A stretch of 64,000 bases of DNA from an uncultured Anaerolineae bacterium. Its GTDB lineage: Bacteria > Chloroflexota > Anaerolineae > Aggregatilineales > Phototrophicaceae. Where the stretch lies: contig CALIEB010000003.1 in NCBI GenBank assembly GCA_938022205.1, positions 1 to 64,000 on the forward strand. The letters run 5' to 3'. The translations under genes and the position numbers were made by a program. Positions 40,756 through 50,596 of the stretch are shown here, one piece after another. A model generated the notes under the pieces. The model was not told where the DNA came from. It saw only the letters and a program-made list of their open reading frames with translations, and did not search any database. Position 1 is the stretch's first letter. Every line of letters starts with the position of its first letter.

Positions 40756-43314
40756 TTAGGGCTTGAGGATAAGCGTGGCAGCTTTATTCGCTTCTACCTG
40801 CTCGCGCGTCCAAAGCATGGGGTAGTAGCGGATGTGCCGCCAATCTTCTATGTAGTCGGCGTAGTTGGGGCTTGCTGGGTGTCCGCTTTGCCCTGTGCTG
40901 TGGATGCCTTTGTTCTGTGTGAAGTCGGCAAAGTCAATCACCATGCGCAGTGATGGCAAGGCGCGCACCTCCAGCGTGCTGATGTACCAGCCTGTGGCGT
41001 TGACGATCTCCGCGCCGCCGCTAGTGGGGTATTTGCCGCGATTGACCACGTTCTCAATAAGATCAATACCGCTCTCGCCTAATGGGCTGCTGATAAACGT
41101 CGCGGTGTGAATGTCGCCCCACTTCCACTTACTGCGATCGGAGCCTAGCCGCGCGACCGTCGCCTCATAAGCTGCCTTGAAAGCAGCGCGCAGGATGTCA
41201 TCGCGCCGTTCGGTCGTGCCTTCGGTGGTGATGTTGTCCCACCAGGCACTTTCGGGCTTCTCTACGAGTAGCTCAATGGAACGCATGTTGATGCCGCTGC
41301 CGAAGGCGAAGCTGTCGAATACGGCTAACTCATCGTTAAACGTTTTGTCGAGCAAGTGCTTGAAGAACATGCCGAACAGTGCCGCCTGCGGGCTGTTCAT
41401 GTGCATCTGATAGTCCCAGTTTAGCATCCACGTGCGCGCCTCGTTCAGCGTCTCGCTGCCCATATCGACCGCGCTCAGCGTCGGCGCAATCGCGCGTGCA
41501 AACATGAATTCATTGTCACCTTGAATGGCTTGGAACGTTTCAAACGTGTGCTTGTCTGTTGCCTCGAGCATGTCAACAATGCGCTGTCCACGATAGCCAT
41601 TCGCCCATTCATAGCCGAAAATGTAGCTCGCGTCCTCGCCAAATTGGTCAGCTAGCGCAAGCCGCAGCTGCTCGTAGTACGAACGCGGCACGGGAGCTTG
41701 GTTCGCGCTGGCAATGTAGCCGCGTTCAGGGTTGAACACGCTGGGCAGATACTCAAACGGTATATAGCCTCGCCAGTCGTACTTGTCTGTTGTGCCGTCG
41801 ACAGGGAACAGACCCAAGTGACCGGCGGTACGCACGGGCATGCGTCCGGGCACTTGATAGCCAATGTTGCCGTCCACGTCAGCATAGACGAAGTTTTGCG
41901 AAGGCGTGTCCCAATAAGACAGGGCAGTGCGGAACTCTTCCCAGTTTTGCGCGCGGTTCAGCAGCAGCACTGATTCGAACAGCGTGCCGGGCTCGTTTGC
42001 TGTCCAACGTAAAGCTAGTGGGTTCTCGTTGTTGAAGCCCAGCACGTTGCCATCGTCGTCAAGCTGGTTGTCGTTGATGATGGGACCAAAGCGCGTCTCA
42101 CGCACGGTAATCGTCAGCGTTTCGTCTTTACGGTTGCCAAAGCGGATGACCTCTTCGCGGGTGGTCATATCCAGCCATTCGCCATTGAACTTGTACTGCA
42201 GTGGGTTGTCAGGGTTTACCTCAATGGCGTAGAGGTCTTGCGTGTCCCAGCCGTAGTTGGTCACGCCCCACGCGATGCGCTCGTTATGTCCGACGACAAT
42301 GCCCGGCGTGAGCGAGAAAGTGAAGCCGCGCACGTTATAGGGGCATGCTTCGTTTACTGGTTGGCAGTGCAAGCCAATCTCGTACCAAATCGAAGGCATA
42401 CGAATGCCTAAGTGCGGGTCGTTCGCCAAAAGGGGCATGCCGCTAGCGGTCTTGCTGCCGCTCACCACCCAGTTGTTGCTGCCAATGCCTTCGCCGCGCC
42501 CGAAGGCAAAGCTCACGTGGTCGTCAAAGTTGCCGGCAAGGTTGCCGCTGGCGTTGATGCGCGCGCTGGTGAGTGGCTTTGCAGGCAGCGGTTCACCCTC
42601 AGCCGGGAAATCTTCGGCGGGCAGCACGGTAATTTTGCTGTCGTAGTCATAGTCCGGTGCAAACTCCGCTAGCATCTCCTCACCAAAGTTTTTGACGAGG
42701 TTCGTGCGGAAACGCTCGCCTGATTGGTTGCCGCTTAAGTCCCATGCCATGACCTTTCCCCATACCAACGTGTCGGCAATTGTCCACGCTTGGATGGGTA
42801 TGGTCACGCCCGTTAGCCCCAGTACGTTGTATTCAAACGCCAGCTGCGCGGCGGGGCGGCCAGTGATGTAAGCGTTTACGCCATCGGCGAACGCTTGCAA
42901 AATGCTGCGCGCCTCGTCTGACAAGAGGGCGACATCGGTCTCAGCCGCTTTACGCCAGCCCACTTGGCGAATAAAGATATCTGTGCCAATGAGTGCCTTG
43001 CTCTTGCCGGTCAGTTCTTGAATTTCGCCGCGTCCGATGCGCCGCGAAAACTCCATCTGCCACCAGCGGTCTTGAGCTTGTGTGTAGCCCTGTGCGAAGA
43101 ACAAATCATAGCTGTTGCTTGCGTAAATATGCGGCACGCCGCGCTTGTCACGGATAATCTCGACGCGGTCTTTTAAGCCTTTGACTTGCAACTCGCCGCT
43201 GTGCTGCGGCAGCACGCCGTTTGTCCAGCTGTTATAAACGATGGCTAGCGCGACCCCTGCAGCCACCAGCAGCACGAGCAAAAATCCTGCCGCATAAAGC
43301 AAAATCTTCTTCAT
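40756..43314 (-). CDS. Penicillin acylase-family Ntn hydrolase, membrane-anchored or secreted
   Basis: The 852-residue precursor has an N-terminal hydrophobic segment (about residues 4-26), an alpha-chain region with FFAQGYTQAQDRWWQMEF, and the cleavage site before Ser279 in GIGSNNWVVSG, where self-cutting frees the Ser nucleophile. KTASGMPLLANDPHLG and the later FSLTPGIVVGHNERIAWGVTN also fit. The family splits amide bonds of beta-lactams, acyl-homoserine lactones or other acylated molecules on the outer side; the substrate cannot be read from sequence. AGGAG precedes the ATG. It stands alone on its transcript as far as I can see. Confidence 0.9.
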   Translation of the reverse strand: MKKILLYAAGFLLVLLVAAGVALAIVYNSWTNGVLPQHSGELQVKGLKDRVEIIRDKRGVPHIYASNSYDLFFAQGYTQAQDRWWQMEFSRRIGRGEIQELTGKSKALIGTDIFIRQVGWRKAAETDVALLSDEARSILQAFADGVNAYITGRPAAQLAFEYNVLGLTGVTIPIQAWTIADTLVWGKVMAWDLSGNQSGERFRTNLVKNFGEEMLAEFAPDYDYDSKITVLPAEDFPAEGEPLPAKPLTSARINASGNLAGNFDDHVSFAFGRGEGIGSNNWVVSGSKTASGMPLLANDPHLGIRMPSIWYEIGLHCQPVNEACPYNVRGFTFSLTPGIVVGHNERIAWGVTNYGWDTQDLYAIEVNPDNPLQYKFNGEWLDMTTREEVIRFGNRKDETLTITVRETRFGPIINDNQLDDDGNVLGFNNENPLALRWTANEPGTLFESVLLLNRAQNWEEFRTALSYWDTPSQNFVYADVDGNIGYQVPGRMPVRTAGHLGLFPVDGTTDKYDWRGYIPFEYLPSVFNPERGYIASANQAPVPRSYYEQLRLALADQFGEDASYIFGYEWANGYRGQRIVDMLEATDKHTFETFQAIQGDNEFMFARAIAPTLSAVDMGSETLNEARTWMLNWDYQMHMNSPQAALFGMFFKHLLDKTFNDELAVFDSFAFGSGINMRSIELLVEKPESAWWDNITTEGTTERRDDILRAAFKAAYEATVARLGSDRSKWKWGDIHTATFISSPLGESGIDLIENVVNRGKYPTSGGAEIVNATGWYISTLEVRALPSLRMVIDFADFTQNKGIHSTGQSGHPASPNYADYIEDWRHIRYYPMLWTREQVEANKAATLILKP

Positions 43315-43420
43315 AAGTAGCTCCTAAAGAAGGGTTATAGCTAATAAACTTTTTCGATGTGACTAGAAGCGTATCATCAAACGCCACATAGAGCAAATGC
43401 GATGGTCTACATGGACAGAG

Positions 43421-44377
43421 TTACTGCCCAGCAAACCACGCAAACGTGCGCGCTAGTCCCTCTTCAAACGGCACGATAATGCTGTAACCTAGCTGCTGCT
43501 GTGCCTTGCTAATGTCTGCGCAGGATTCTTTGACATCGCCCACTCGCGCCGGCTCGAAGCGCGGCGCGACAGGCTTGCCCGCCAGACGCGCAAGGTTCTC
43601 GAGCAGCTCGAGCAGGTTCATTTGGCTGCCTGTGGCGATGTTGAACACCTGTCCACCCACGTCAGGAGCTTGTGAGGCGAGCAAGTTGCCATGCACGATG
43701 TTGGCGACGTGCGTGAAGTCGCGCGTTTGCCTGCCGTCGCCATAAATCACAGGTTGTTCGTCGCGTTGGATGGCGGCAATAAAGCGTGGAATGACTGCAG
43801 AGTAGAGCGACATGGGGTCTTGCCGCTCACCGAACACGTTGAAATAGCGCAAAATCACCGTCTCCAGCCCGTAGGTGTGGTAAAACACTTGGCAGTAGTA
43901 TTCGCCCGCCAGCTTGGCGGCAGCGTAGGGCGAGAGTGGTGCGGGCAAGAGCCGCTCGTGCTTGTAGGGCGTGGGGTCATCGCCATAGGCGGACGTTGAC
44001 CCAGCATAGACGACGCGCTTCACGCCGCTGCGCTGGGCGGCGGTTAGCACGTTGACTGTGCCGGTCACACAGTGATGGTGTGCTTCAATGGGATTGTCCA
44101 CGCTGCGTGGCACGGATGGCAACGCGGCGTGATGTAGCACGTAGTCTACCCCTTGCATAACACGATAGAGCGCGTCATAGTCGGTAATGTCTAGCTCGTA
44201 AAAGCGCAGGTCACCGTCAAGACCTTGCAAGTAGGCGACGTTTTCGCGCTTGCCGGTCAGCATGTTGTCGACCATAACCACTGTTTGCCCAAGCTCAAGT
44301 AGACGCGCTGTCAGGTGCGACCCGATGAAACCCGCGCCGCCTGTCACCATGTAGGTTTGTTTGGGAAGAGAGGTCAT
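43421..44377 (-). CDS. NAD-dependent sugar-nucleotide epimerase/dehydratase
   Basis: The 318-residue protein is an extended short-chain dehydrogenase. TGGAGFIGSH binds NAD, SPYAAAKLAGE holds the catalytic Tyr and Lys, and STSAYGD the Ser/Thr. The C-terminal part (IYGDGRQTRDFTHVANIVHG) is typical of UDP-glucose or UDP-GlcNAc 4-epimerases. It should interconvert sugar nucleotides for the glycan genes nearby. It begins 12 bp after the LysM gene and is likely in one transcript with it. Confidence 0.88.
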   Translation of the reverse strand: MTSLPKQTYMVTGGAGFIGSHLTARLLELGQTVVMVDNMLTGKRENVAYLQGLDGDLRFYELDITDYDALYRVMQGVDYVLHHAALPSVPRSVDNPIEAHHHCVTGTVNVLTAAQRSGVKRVVYAGSTSAYGDDPTPYKHERLLPAPLSPYAAAKLAGEYYCQVFYHTYGLETVILRYFNVFGERQDPMSLYSAVIPRFIAAIQRDEQPVIYGDGRQTRDFTHVANIVHGNLLASQAPDVGGQVFNIATGSQMNLLELLENLARLAGKPVAPRFEPARVGDVKESCADISKAQQQLGYSIIVPFEEGLARTFAWFAGQ

Positions 44378-44389
44378 GGAGCTGCTCCA

Positions 44390-44746
44390 TTAGGGGGTGG
44401 CGGTGCCTGTGGGTGGCACGTAAATGGTCTGCCCCGCGCGCACGCGGTCAGGATTTTCGATGCAGTTGGCGGCTGTGAGCGCGGCAAGCGTTGTGCCGTA
44501 ACGGCGTGCAATCACGCTCAGCGTATCACCGCGCTGAATGCTGTAGAGCATCCAGCCTTGCGGTGCAGCACAGCCTCCGCGCGGCGTGTTTGGCGCGCTA
44601 AGTTCGCTGCTGGCATCGACAGGCGGTGGCGTGCCGGCTAGCGTCTTGGTCGGCGCGGGCTGCGGCGGCACAGCTGTAATCGCCGCCGTGCCTAAGTGAC
44701 ACGCGCACAGCAGCAACACGCCGCCCAAAAGCCATAACCGTCCCAC
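44390..44746 (-). CDS. Small LysM lipoprotein
   Basis: The 118-residue product starts at GTG 44746 and has a short signal with lipobox LLCAC, so it should be a lipoprotein. A Pro/Thr-rich linker is followed by one LysM domain (YSIQRGDTLSVIARRYGTT, ending QTIYVPP), which binds peptidoglycan-like glycans. It has the same plan as the larger LysM lipoprotein at 21344. The epimerase gene follows 12 bp on. Confidence 0.8.
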   Translation of the reverse strand: MGRLWLLGGVLLLCACHLGTAAITAVPPQPAPTKTLAGTPPPVDASSELSAPNTPRGGCAAPQGWMLYSIQRGDTLSVIARRYGTTLAALTAANCIENPDRVRAGQTIYVPPTGTATP

Positions 44747-44761
44747 GCGCTATCCTCAATC

Positions 44762-44790
44762 TTGCATAATCGCCTTAGATTGCACATGAT
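44762..44790 (+). promoter_or_regulatory. Promoter of the glycan cluster
   Basis: TTGCAT (44762-44767) and CATGAT (44785-44790) are 17 bp apart, about 38 bp before the first gene of the cluster. Confidence 0.4.
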
Positions 44791-44827
44791 AGAGCAATGT
44801 GTTTCGCTTTGTAAGGGTTAACAGATT

Positions 44828-45829
44828 GTGGCGTGGAAAAAGCTGCGCTGGGGCGTGCTTAGCATCAGCGTCAGCCTCATAGCGATTTATTTGGTGCTGT
44901 CACAAATCCATCTCTCAGAGCTAAGAGCCGCTTTGGCGGGCGCACGCTACGCCTACCTATTGCCGTGCGTGCTGTTCTTGCTGCTTGGTCTGGTCACGCG
45001 CGGGCTGCGCTGGCAGGCTCTGCTCAACTATCAGTTGCCACTGTGGCGTGCCTTTAGCATTATGAACATCGCTTACTTGGTCAACGGCGTGCTGCCGCTG
45101 CGCTTGGGCGAAGTCGCGCGCGTGTACTTAGCATCACAGGTGCAGCCGCGTCCGGTTGCCGTGCCGCAAACGCTCGGCTCTATCCTCATCGAACGCCTGT
45201 TAGACCTGATGGCGGTCGTGCTAATGGTGTTTATCAGCTTGGCGTTTGCGTCCGTGCCGTTAGAGCTGCGCGCGGCAGGCGCGCTGGGCTTCGGCGCAGT
45301 CGTGGTTGGACTGGTTGGGCTGCTCGTGCTTGCCAAACAGCGCACACTGGCAAATTATCTGTTGGTACGCCTGCCCGAAAATCTACGTCCCATAGTGACG
45401 CGCTGGGCAAGCCAGTTCCTCGACGGGTTGATGCCCTTAACGCGCTTGAGCCTTTTTGTCAGCGTGGTAGGGTGGACGGTGATAAGCTGGGTGCTGTCGG
45501 TGATTGCTGGCTATTGGCTGATGTTCGCCTTTTTCCCAGCAGGCGATTGGGTGGCGACCATGCTTTATATCGCCAGCGCGGCGTTTGTGATTGCGGTGCC
45601 GGCTGTGCCGGGCAACTTAGGCACTTACGAAGCCTCGATTTGGCTAGTGCTGACCGTGCTGGGTTATGTGCCGTCTGAAAGCGTGGTAGCGTTCGCGCTG
45701 GTAGTCCACGCGGTCAATGTGCTCGTTCATGCCGCCACAGGCGTGTTGGGCTTTATTCAGGAGGGCTTGTCCTTAGGGCAGCTCACGCAGGGCGTGCAAG
45801 CACTGCGCGACCCGTTAGAAGTCAGGTAA
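44828..45829 (+). CDS. AglD/UPF0104-type flippase-like membrane protein
   Basis: The 333-residue protein has about eight membrane segments and follows the lysylphosphatidylglycerol synthase TM-region family (UPF0104, AglD C-terminal type). The typical motifs are seen: RGLRWQALLNYQLPLWRAF, LVNGVLPLRLGEVARVYL, ERLLDLMAVV and VPAVPGNLGTYEAS. These proteins help move or process lipid-linked sugars or lipids at the membrane; no lysyl-transferase domain is fused. The start is GTG. The glycosyltransferase gene follows 2 bp later, so it opens a tight operon. Confidence 0.85.
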   Translation: MAWKKLRWGVLSISVSLIAIYLVLSQIHLSELRAALAGARYAYLLPCVLFLLLGLVTRGLRWQALLNYQLPLWRAFSIMNIAYLVNGVLPLRLGEVARVYLASQVQPRPVAVPQTLGSILIERLLDLMAVVLMVFISLAFASVPLELRAAGALGFGAVVVGLVGLLVLAKQRTLANYLLVRLPENLRPIVTRWASQFLDGLMPLTRLSLFVSVVGWTVISWVLSVIAGYWLMFAFFPAGDWVATMLYIASAAFVIAVPAVPGNLGTYEASIWLVLTVLGYVPSESVVAFALVVHAVNVLVHAATGVLGFIQEGLSLGQLTQGVQALRDPLEVR

Positions 45830-45831
45830 GT

Positions 45832-47019
45832 ATGGCAGAGCAGCGTAAACTTAAAATCCTTATCAGCCTTTTGTATTACTATCCACATCGCACGGGGTTA
45901 ACCATCCACGTGCAGAGCATTGCCGAAGAGCTGGCGCGGCGTGGGCATGAGGTGACGGTGCTAACCGCGCGCTATCATCCTTCGCTGCCGCGCGATGAGG
46001 TGGTGCATAACGGCGTGCGCGTCATTCGCCTCTGGGCTCCCATCCACATCAGTCGCGGCATGATTATGCCTGCTTTCCCTTTAGCGGCGTATTTGGCGAT
46101 GCGACAAGCGGACATCGTCAGCATTCACACGCCCATGCTAGAGACAGCGTTGATGGCGATATTGGCGAAGTTGGCGGGAGTGAACATTGTTGCCACCCAT
46201 CACGGCGATTTGGTGCTGCCTGACAAACCATTTAATCGTTTCATTCGTGATATTATGTTTATCATGTATCGCTTTATGGCGAAGCACGCTGCCCAGCTTA
46301 TCGGCTACAGCCAAGACTACGCCGAGAACTCGTACTACTTACGCCCGTTTCTCAACAAGACCACGATTATCTATCCGCCTATCTTTATGCCCCAGCCGCG
46401 TCGGGAACGCGCCCAAGCCTTGCGGGCGCAGTGGCAGGTTGGCGACGGTCCTGTGATTGGCTATGCCGGGCGTTTTGTCGAGGAAAAACGCCCTGACCTT
46501 GCGATTAAATCGCTGGCGGTGGTTAACCAGCATTTCCCCAACGCCAAGCTGGTGTTCGCGGGGGAATACGATATTCCCTACGAGAACACGTGGCAAAAGC
46601 ACCAAGACCTCGTGGCGCAGTATCGCCAGCAGCTGCACTTTATTGGGCTGCTGACCGACCCGCAAGATATGGCGGACTTCTTCGCGGCGTGTGATGTGAT
46701 CGTGCTGCCGAGCGACACGGAGTGCTTTGCGTTGGTGCAGGTGGAGGCAATGCTGTGCGGCACGCCGATGGTGATGACGGACATCCCCGGTGGGCGCGTG
46801 CCTGTGCAAGTCACCGGCATGGGCAAGCTCGCCAAGCCGGGCGACGCGGACGCTATCGGGCGCGCGCTTGTCGAGGTGCTGCAAAATCGCGAGGCGTATC
46901 TCAAGCCCCGCGAATACATTGAGCAGTGTTTTTCGTTTGAAGAGACGGTCAATCGCTACGAAGAGGTGTTTCGCCGTTTTGCGCGTAAGCCACGTACGCA
47001 GAAAGGTGGCGCGTCATGA
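45832..47019 (+). CDS. GT4-family glycosyltransferase (GT-B)
   Basis: The 395-residue enzyme has the two-domain GT-B fold. The N-terminal acceptor part has HRTGLTIHVQSIAEELARRGH (as a pattern) and VTVLTARY; the C-terminal donor part has YAGRFVEEKRPDLAI and the EX7E-type site in PSDTECFALVQVEAMLCGTPMV, which binds a sugar nucleotide. It should add a sugar to a lipid carrier or glycan on the inner membrane face. The methyltransferase gene overlaps its stop as ATGA. Confidence 0.9.
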   Translation: MAEQRKLKILISLLYYYPHRTGLTIHVQSIAEELARRGHEVTVLTARYHPSLPRDEVVHNGVRVIRLWAPIHISRGMIMPAFPLAAYLAMRQADIVSIHTPMLETALMAILAKLAGVNIVATHHGDLVLPDKPFNRFIRDIMFIMYRFMAKHAAQLIGYSQDYAENSYYLRPFLNKTTIIYPPIFMPQPRRERAQALRAQWQVGDGPVIGYAGRFVEEKRPDLAIKSLAVVNQHFPNAKLVFAGEYDIPYENTWQKHQDLVAQYRQQLHFIGLLTDPQDMADFFAACDVIVLPSDTECFALVQVEAMLCGTPMVMTDIPGGRVPVQVTGMGKLAKPGDADAIGRALVEVLQNREAYLKPREYIEQCFSFEETVNRYEEVFRRFARKPRTQKGGAS

Positions 47020-47870
47020 CAGCCGTATCGCCCGAGCAAATCGCGTTTATGACGCGCAACGAAGCCGACATGGCGTTTAAGAAGCGCGTGGCGACAATTT
47101 TTGAGTGGACAGACCCGCAGGAGGGCAGCCTTATCTTAGACTTTCCCTGTGGGCGTGGCTTTTATCTCAACATGTTCCGCTATGCCACAAAAGCGCGCGT
47201 CATCGGCGCGGAGCTAGATTGGGAGGTCATCCAAAAAGCAAAGGCGAACGTAGGGCATTTGGGCGTGCCGCTGCACAACGCCAACATCTACCACATGCCT
47301 TATCCCGACAACACGTTTGACGCGGTGATTTTGTCGGAAGTCCTAGAGCATCTTGAAGATGACCGCGCCGCCTTGCGCGAGGCACTGCGCGTGCTAAAGC
47401 CCAACGGGGTAGTGGCGGTTACTGTGCCACACGCCAATTACCCGTTTTGGTGGGACCCTATCAACAAGACGCTTGAGACGTTGTTCAAAACGCACATTCA
47501 GCACGGCATGTTTGCAGGCATTTGGGCAAATCACGTGCGCTTGTACACCATGCCGCAGCTTGAGCAAGCACTGCTTGACAGCGGCTTTATTGTTGAAGAG
47601 AAACGGTCGTTCACGCACCACTGTTTTCCGTTTATCCACAACCTTGTCTACGGCATCGGCAAGCCACTGTTAGAGCGCGGTGCGCTGCCGAAAGGCATGG
47701 CAAAGGCGGCTAACCGCATCACGTTTGACCAGAACGACGGCAGCTTGCTCAATCCGATTAACTTGGGGCTAAAGCTCTTCAATTTCTTCGACCGCAAGAA
47801 TACAATGAACGAACCCCCCGACCGTTCTACCGTCAACTTAGCCATCAAAGGGCGCAAACCGCATGGTTGA
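47016..47870 (+). CDS. Class I SAM-dependent methyltransferase of the glycan cluster
   Basis: The 284-residue protein has motif I in LDFPCGRGFYLNMF, the acidic ribose-binding site in VIGAELDWEVIQKAK, and FDAVILSEVLEHLEDD and VLKPNGVVAVTVPH after it. It overlaps the glycosyltransferase gene by four bases and the next membrane gene by eight, so all three are translationally coupled. Its substrate is probably a sugar or lipid-linked sugar, which rests on context alone. Confidence 0.85.
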   Translation: MTAVSPEQIAFMTRNEADMAFKKRVATIFEWTDPQEGSLILDFPCGRGFYLNMFRYATKARVIGAELDWEVIQKAKANVGHLGVPLHNANIYHMPYPDNTFDAVILSEVLEHLEDDRAALREALRVLKPNGVVAVTVPHANYPFWWDPINKTLETLFKTHIQHGMFAGIWANHVRLYTMPQLEQALLDSGFIVEEKRSFTHHCFPFIHNLVYGIGKPLLERGALPKGMAKAANRITFDQNDGSLLNPINLGLKLFNFFDRKNTMNEPPDRSTVNLAIKGRKPHG

Positions 47871-50481
47871 ACAAGAACATGACGCACTGCCTCACGCTGG
47901 CCCTGACCTTGAAACAAGCGAATCCGTCGAAGCGTCACAAGGGCTTAGCCTTGCCGAGTTCGAGGCGTTGAGTCTATATGACTTTCTGGGACAGCTGTAC
48001 CGCGCGCCACGCACGGCTTGGGCGGCGTTTTGGGCGGTGGCACGTCCCAACGCGCCGCTGGTGACGGGACAAACGCGCCTTGAATTGCCTTTGTCGCCTA
48101 CATTGCCCGCAACAACATCAAGCGATATAGAAGGCGAGGACGTGCCGTCGTTGTCATTGCAAGACCGCTTGCGCGCCTTTGTCGGCGACAAAGCAGCGGC
48201 TAGCCTTGCGCTGCAAGTGTCGGCGTTTGTCGTGGGTTGGTGGGGAGCTGCCACGCTGGTGATGAATGCGCCCGAACGCAGCGAGGCGCGTGACCTTGCG
48301 ATGGGGCTGCCGCTGCTTGTGCTTGCGCTGCTGCTTTGGTTAACGAGCGAAGTCGTGGGGCATGCGGACGCGCTGCGAGCGTGGTGGGGGCGCAGGCGCA
48401 CGCCTCCCGAACTTGTGCCAGCATCAACGGCTGAGGATGCCGAGATTACGCCCAGCAGCGACGCGAGCGCATGGTACATGCGCGTTCACCCGCTGCGCCT
48501 GTTCCTTGCGCTCGGTGGCTCGGTGGCGATGGCGGTGACATGGCTCGGCACAAGCGGCAATCAAATGCCAACCCCGATTTTTTACGCATGGCTGGTGAGC
48601 GTCGCTTGCTGGTCATTGGCGTTTGCGCCGCGCGTCAACGTGCGCGCGTGGGCGGCTGGCTGGTGGGCGCGCCTGACGGGCTTTCAACCTTCGCAGCATG
48701 TGTTTGTGTTGACAGCATTGGTGCTCATCATGGCGTTGGGCGCGTCTTTTCGCTTGACCAATTTGCATGGCGACCCTGCACAAGGCACATCTATCCCGCA
48801 AGAAATGACCAGCGACCACGTCGAAAAGCTGCTAGACAGTCAGCGTGTCAAAGAGGGCAGCCGCAACATCTTCTTCGCTAACAACGGCGGGCGCGAACCG
48901 TTCCAAATGTACGCGATGGCGTTGTTCTCGATGCTGCCTAATCAGGGCATCAACCATGATTCTTTGAAGCTGTTGGCGGTGCTGGAAAGCCTTGTTACGC
49001 TGCCTGTGCTGTTCTGGCTAGGCTTGGAGCTGTTCGGTCGTCACGACCGCCGTATGGGCGTGCTGGTCGGCTTGGCGTTGATGGCACTGGTGGCGGTCAG
49101 CTATTGGCACGTGTCGATAACGCGCCTCGCACTGCGCATCGTGCTAACCCCGCTTGTGACCGCGCTCTTGACGATTTATTTGGTGCGAGCGATGCGCGGC
49201 AACCATCGCGCGGACTTTATCAAGGCGGGCTTAGTGCTTGGCTTTGGACTGTATACCTATCAAGCCGCGCGCATGCTGCCGTTGGTTGTTATCGTAGCGG
49301 TGCTGCTGATGTTGGTGTGGGGGGTGCGCCGCTGGCGTGAGCGCGCCGCCGTGATGGTCAACTTTGGTGTGTTGATTGCCGTGTCGTTTGTCGTGTTCTT
49401 GCCACTGTTTCACTATTCGATTGAGCAACCAGAGCAGTTTTGGCGGCGCACGGCAGGACGGCTTTTGGGCGATGACGTGATTGAAGAACGCTTGCCCGAT
49501 GGGCGCGTTGTCATGCGCAACGCCACGCTCGAAGAACGTTTCGCGGCGTTTCAAAAAAACTTGCCCGTGCTGCTCAACAACGTGCGTAACGTGCTGCTGA
49601 TGTTCCACTGGAAAGGCGATGTGGCGTGGATTAACGGCGCGCCCAATTACCCGGCAATGGACGTGTTCAGCGGCGCGCTGCTCTTTATCGGCTTGGGTGC
49701 TTGGGGCGTGTGGACGGTGCGACAACGTGACGCAAGCTATGCCCTGTTTCCGCTGGCGGCGTTCATTATGCTGATGCCATCCGCGCTTTCGATTGCCTTT
49801 CCTGTCGAGAACCCCTCGCACACGCGCACTAGCGGCGCACTGCCCTATGTCTATGCCATTGCTGCGCTGCCGCTGGCACTGCTGGTCACCGGCGCGTGGC
49901 ATACGCTTAAGCCGCGTGTCTTGCGCGTAGGCGTGACCGCTAGCCTTGCCGGCTTAGTTGTGTTAGGGGGCTATGCGCAAAACAGCGCGCTCTACTTCGG
50001 CGAGTTCGCGCGCTCTTACGCCATCTCTTCGCTGCCGTACAGCGATGCCGGGCGTGTGCTGCGCGGCTTCGCTATGAGCGACGGCGCATGGGGCAACGCC
50101 TATATGATTGCCTACCCTTACTGGTGGGACCATCGCGCGGTGGGATTGGCAGCGGGTCTTGAGGGCTTTTGGATTAACGGCGTGTACGATCGCGATCCCA
50201 ACGATGCCTTGTCTGACGATGTCGATTACATTAGCCTCTTCATGAGCGAAGCGTACCAACGTACCGACCGCTTCCGCTACTTGCCTGACCGCGACCTGTT
50301 GTTTTTCTACAACGTCAACGACGCGACGACCAGCAGCAAGCTCAAAGCGTGGTTTCCCAACGGGCGCGAGCTGCGCTATCCGAGCTACCAAGTTGGCGAT
50401 GACTTTATGCTGTATCGCGTGCCTGCTTTGGGGTTACAGGGCTTTTTAGACTTTCTAACGTCGCGACAGGGCGCACGTTAG
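47863..50481 (+). CDS. GT39-like membrane protein with long N-terminal region
   Basis: The 872-residue protein has a polar N-terminus of about 110 residues, then three or four membrane segments to about residue 260, and then a GT39-like core: SFRLTNLHGDPA, EPFQMYAMALFSMLPN, LFWLGLELFGRHDRRMG, ITRLALRIVLTPL and GLYTYQAARMLPLVVI. The end (about 700-872) is a soluble outer region rich in aromatic residues. It likely uses a polyprenyl-phosphate sugar. The N-terminal membrane block is not part of the usual GT39 plan. A 7-bp hairpin (50484-50500) comes right after the stop. Confidence 0.8.
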   Translation: MVEQEHDALPHAGPDLETSESVEASQGLSLAEFEALSLYDFLGQLYRAPRTAWAAFWAVARPNAPLVTGQTRLELPLSPTLPATTSSDIEGEDVPSLSLQDRLRAFVGDKAAASLALQVSAFVVGWWGAATLVMNAPERSEARDLAMGLPLLVLALLLWLTSEVVGHADALRAWWGRRRTPPELVPASTAEDAEITPSSDASAWYMRVHPLRLFLALGGSVAMAVTWLGTSGNQMPTPIFYAWLVSVACWSLAFAPRVNVRAWAAGWWARLTGFQPSQHVFVLTALVLIMALGASFRLTNLHGDPAQGTSIPQEMTSDHVEKLLDSQRVKEGSRNIFFANNGGREPFQMYAMALFSMLPNQGINHDSLKLLAVLESLVTLPVLFWLGLELFGRHDRRMGVLVGLALMALVAVSYWHVSITRLALRIVLTPLVTALLTIYLVRAMRGNHRADFIKAGLVLGFGLYTYQAARMLPLVVIVAVLLMLVWGVRRWRERAAVMVNFGVLIAVSFVVFLPLFHYSIEQPEQFWRRTAGRLLGDDVIEERLPDGRVVMRNATLEERFAAFQKNLPVLLNNVRNVLLMFHWKGDVAWINGAPNYPAMDVFSGALLFIGLGAWGVWTVRQRDASYALFPLAAFIMLMPSALSIAFPVENPSHTRTSGALPYVYAIAALPLALLVTGAWHTLKPRVLRVGVTASLAGLVVLGGYAQNSALYFGEFARSYAISSLPYSDAGRVLRGFAMSDGAWGNAYMIAYPYWWDHRAVGLAAGLEGFWINGVYDRDPNDALSDDVDYISLFMSEAYQRTDRFRYLPDRDLLFFYNVNDATTSSKLKAWFPNGRELRYPSYQVGDDFMLYRVPALGLQGFLDFLTSRQGAR

Positions 50482-50544
50482 GCGCGTTTGCTCCAAACGC
50501 CAAGAGGAAAAAAACGCCGCGCTGTGTAAAATAGTCAGCGTTTG

Positions 50545-50553
50545 TGCTATGCT
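50545..50553 (+). promoter_or_regulatory. Extended -10 promoter inside the glycan cluster
   Basis: TGCTATGCT, with TTTG before it, lies 44 bp before the ATG of the giant fusion gene. With the hairpin at 50484-50500 it suggests a new transcript starts here. The gap 50482-50596 holds nothing else I can see. Confidence 0.4.
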
Positions 50554-50596
50554 TTTCGCCTGTGTCTTTCGCGAAGATTGCTGATAAAGGTTGTTC

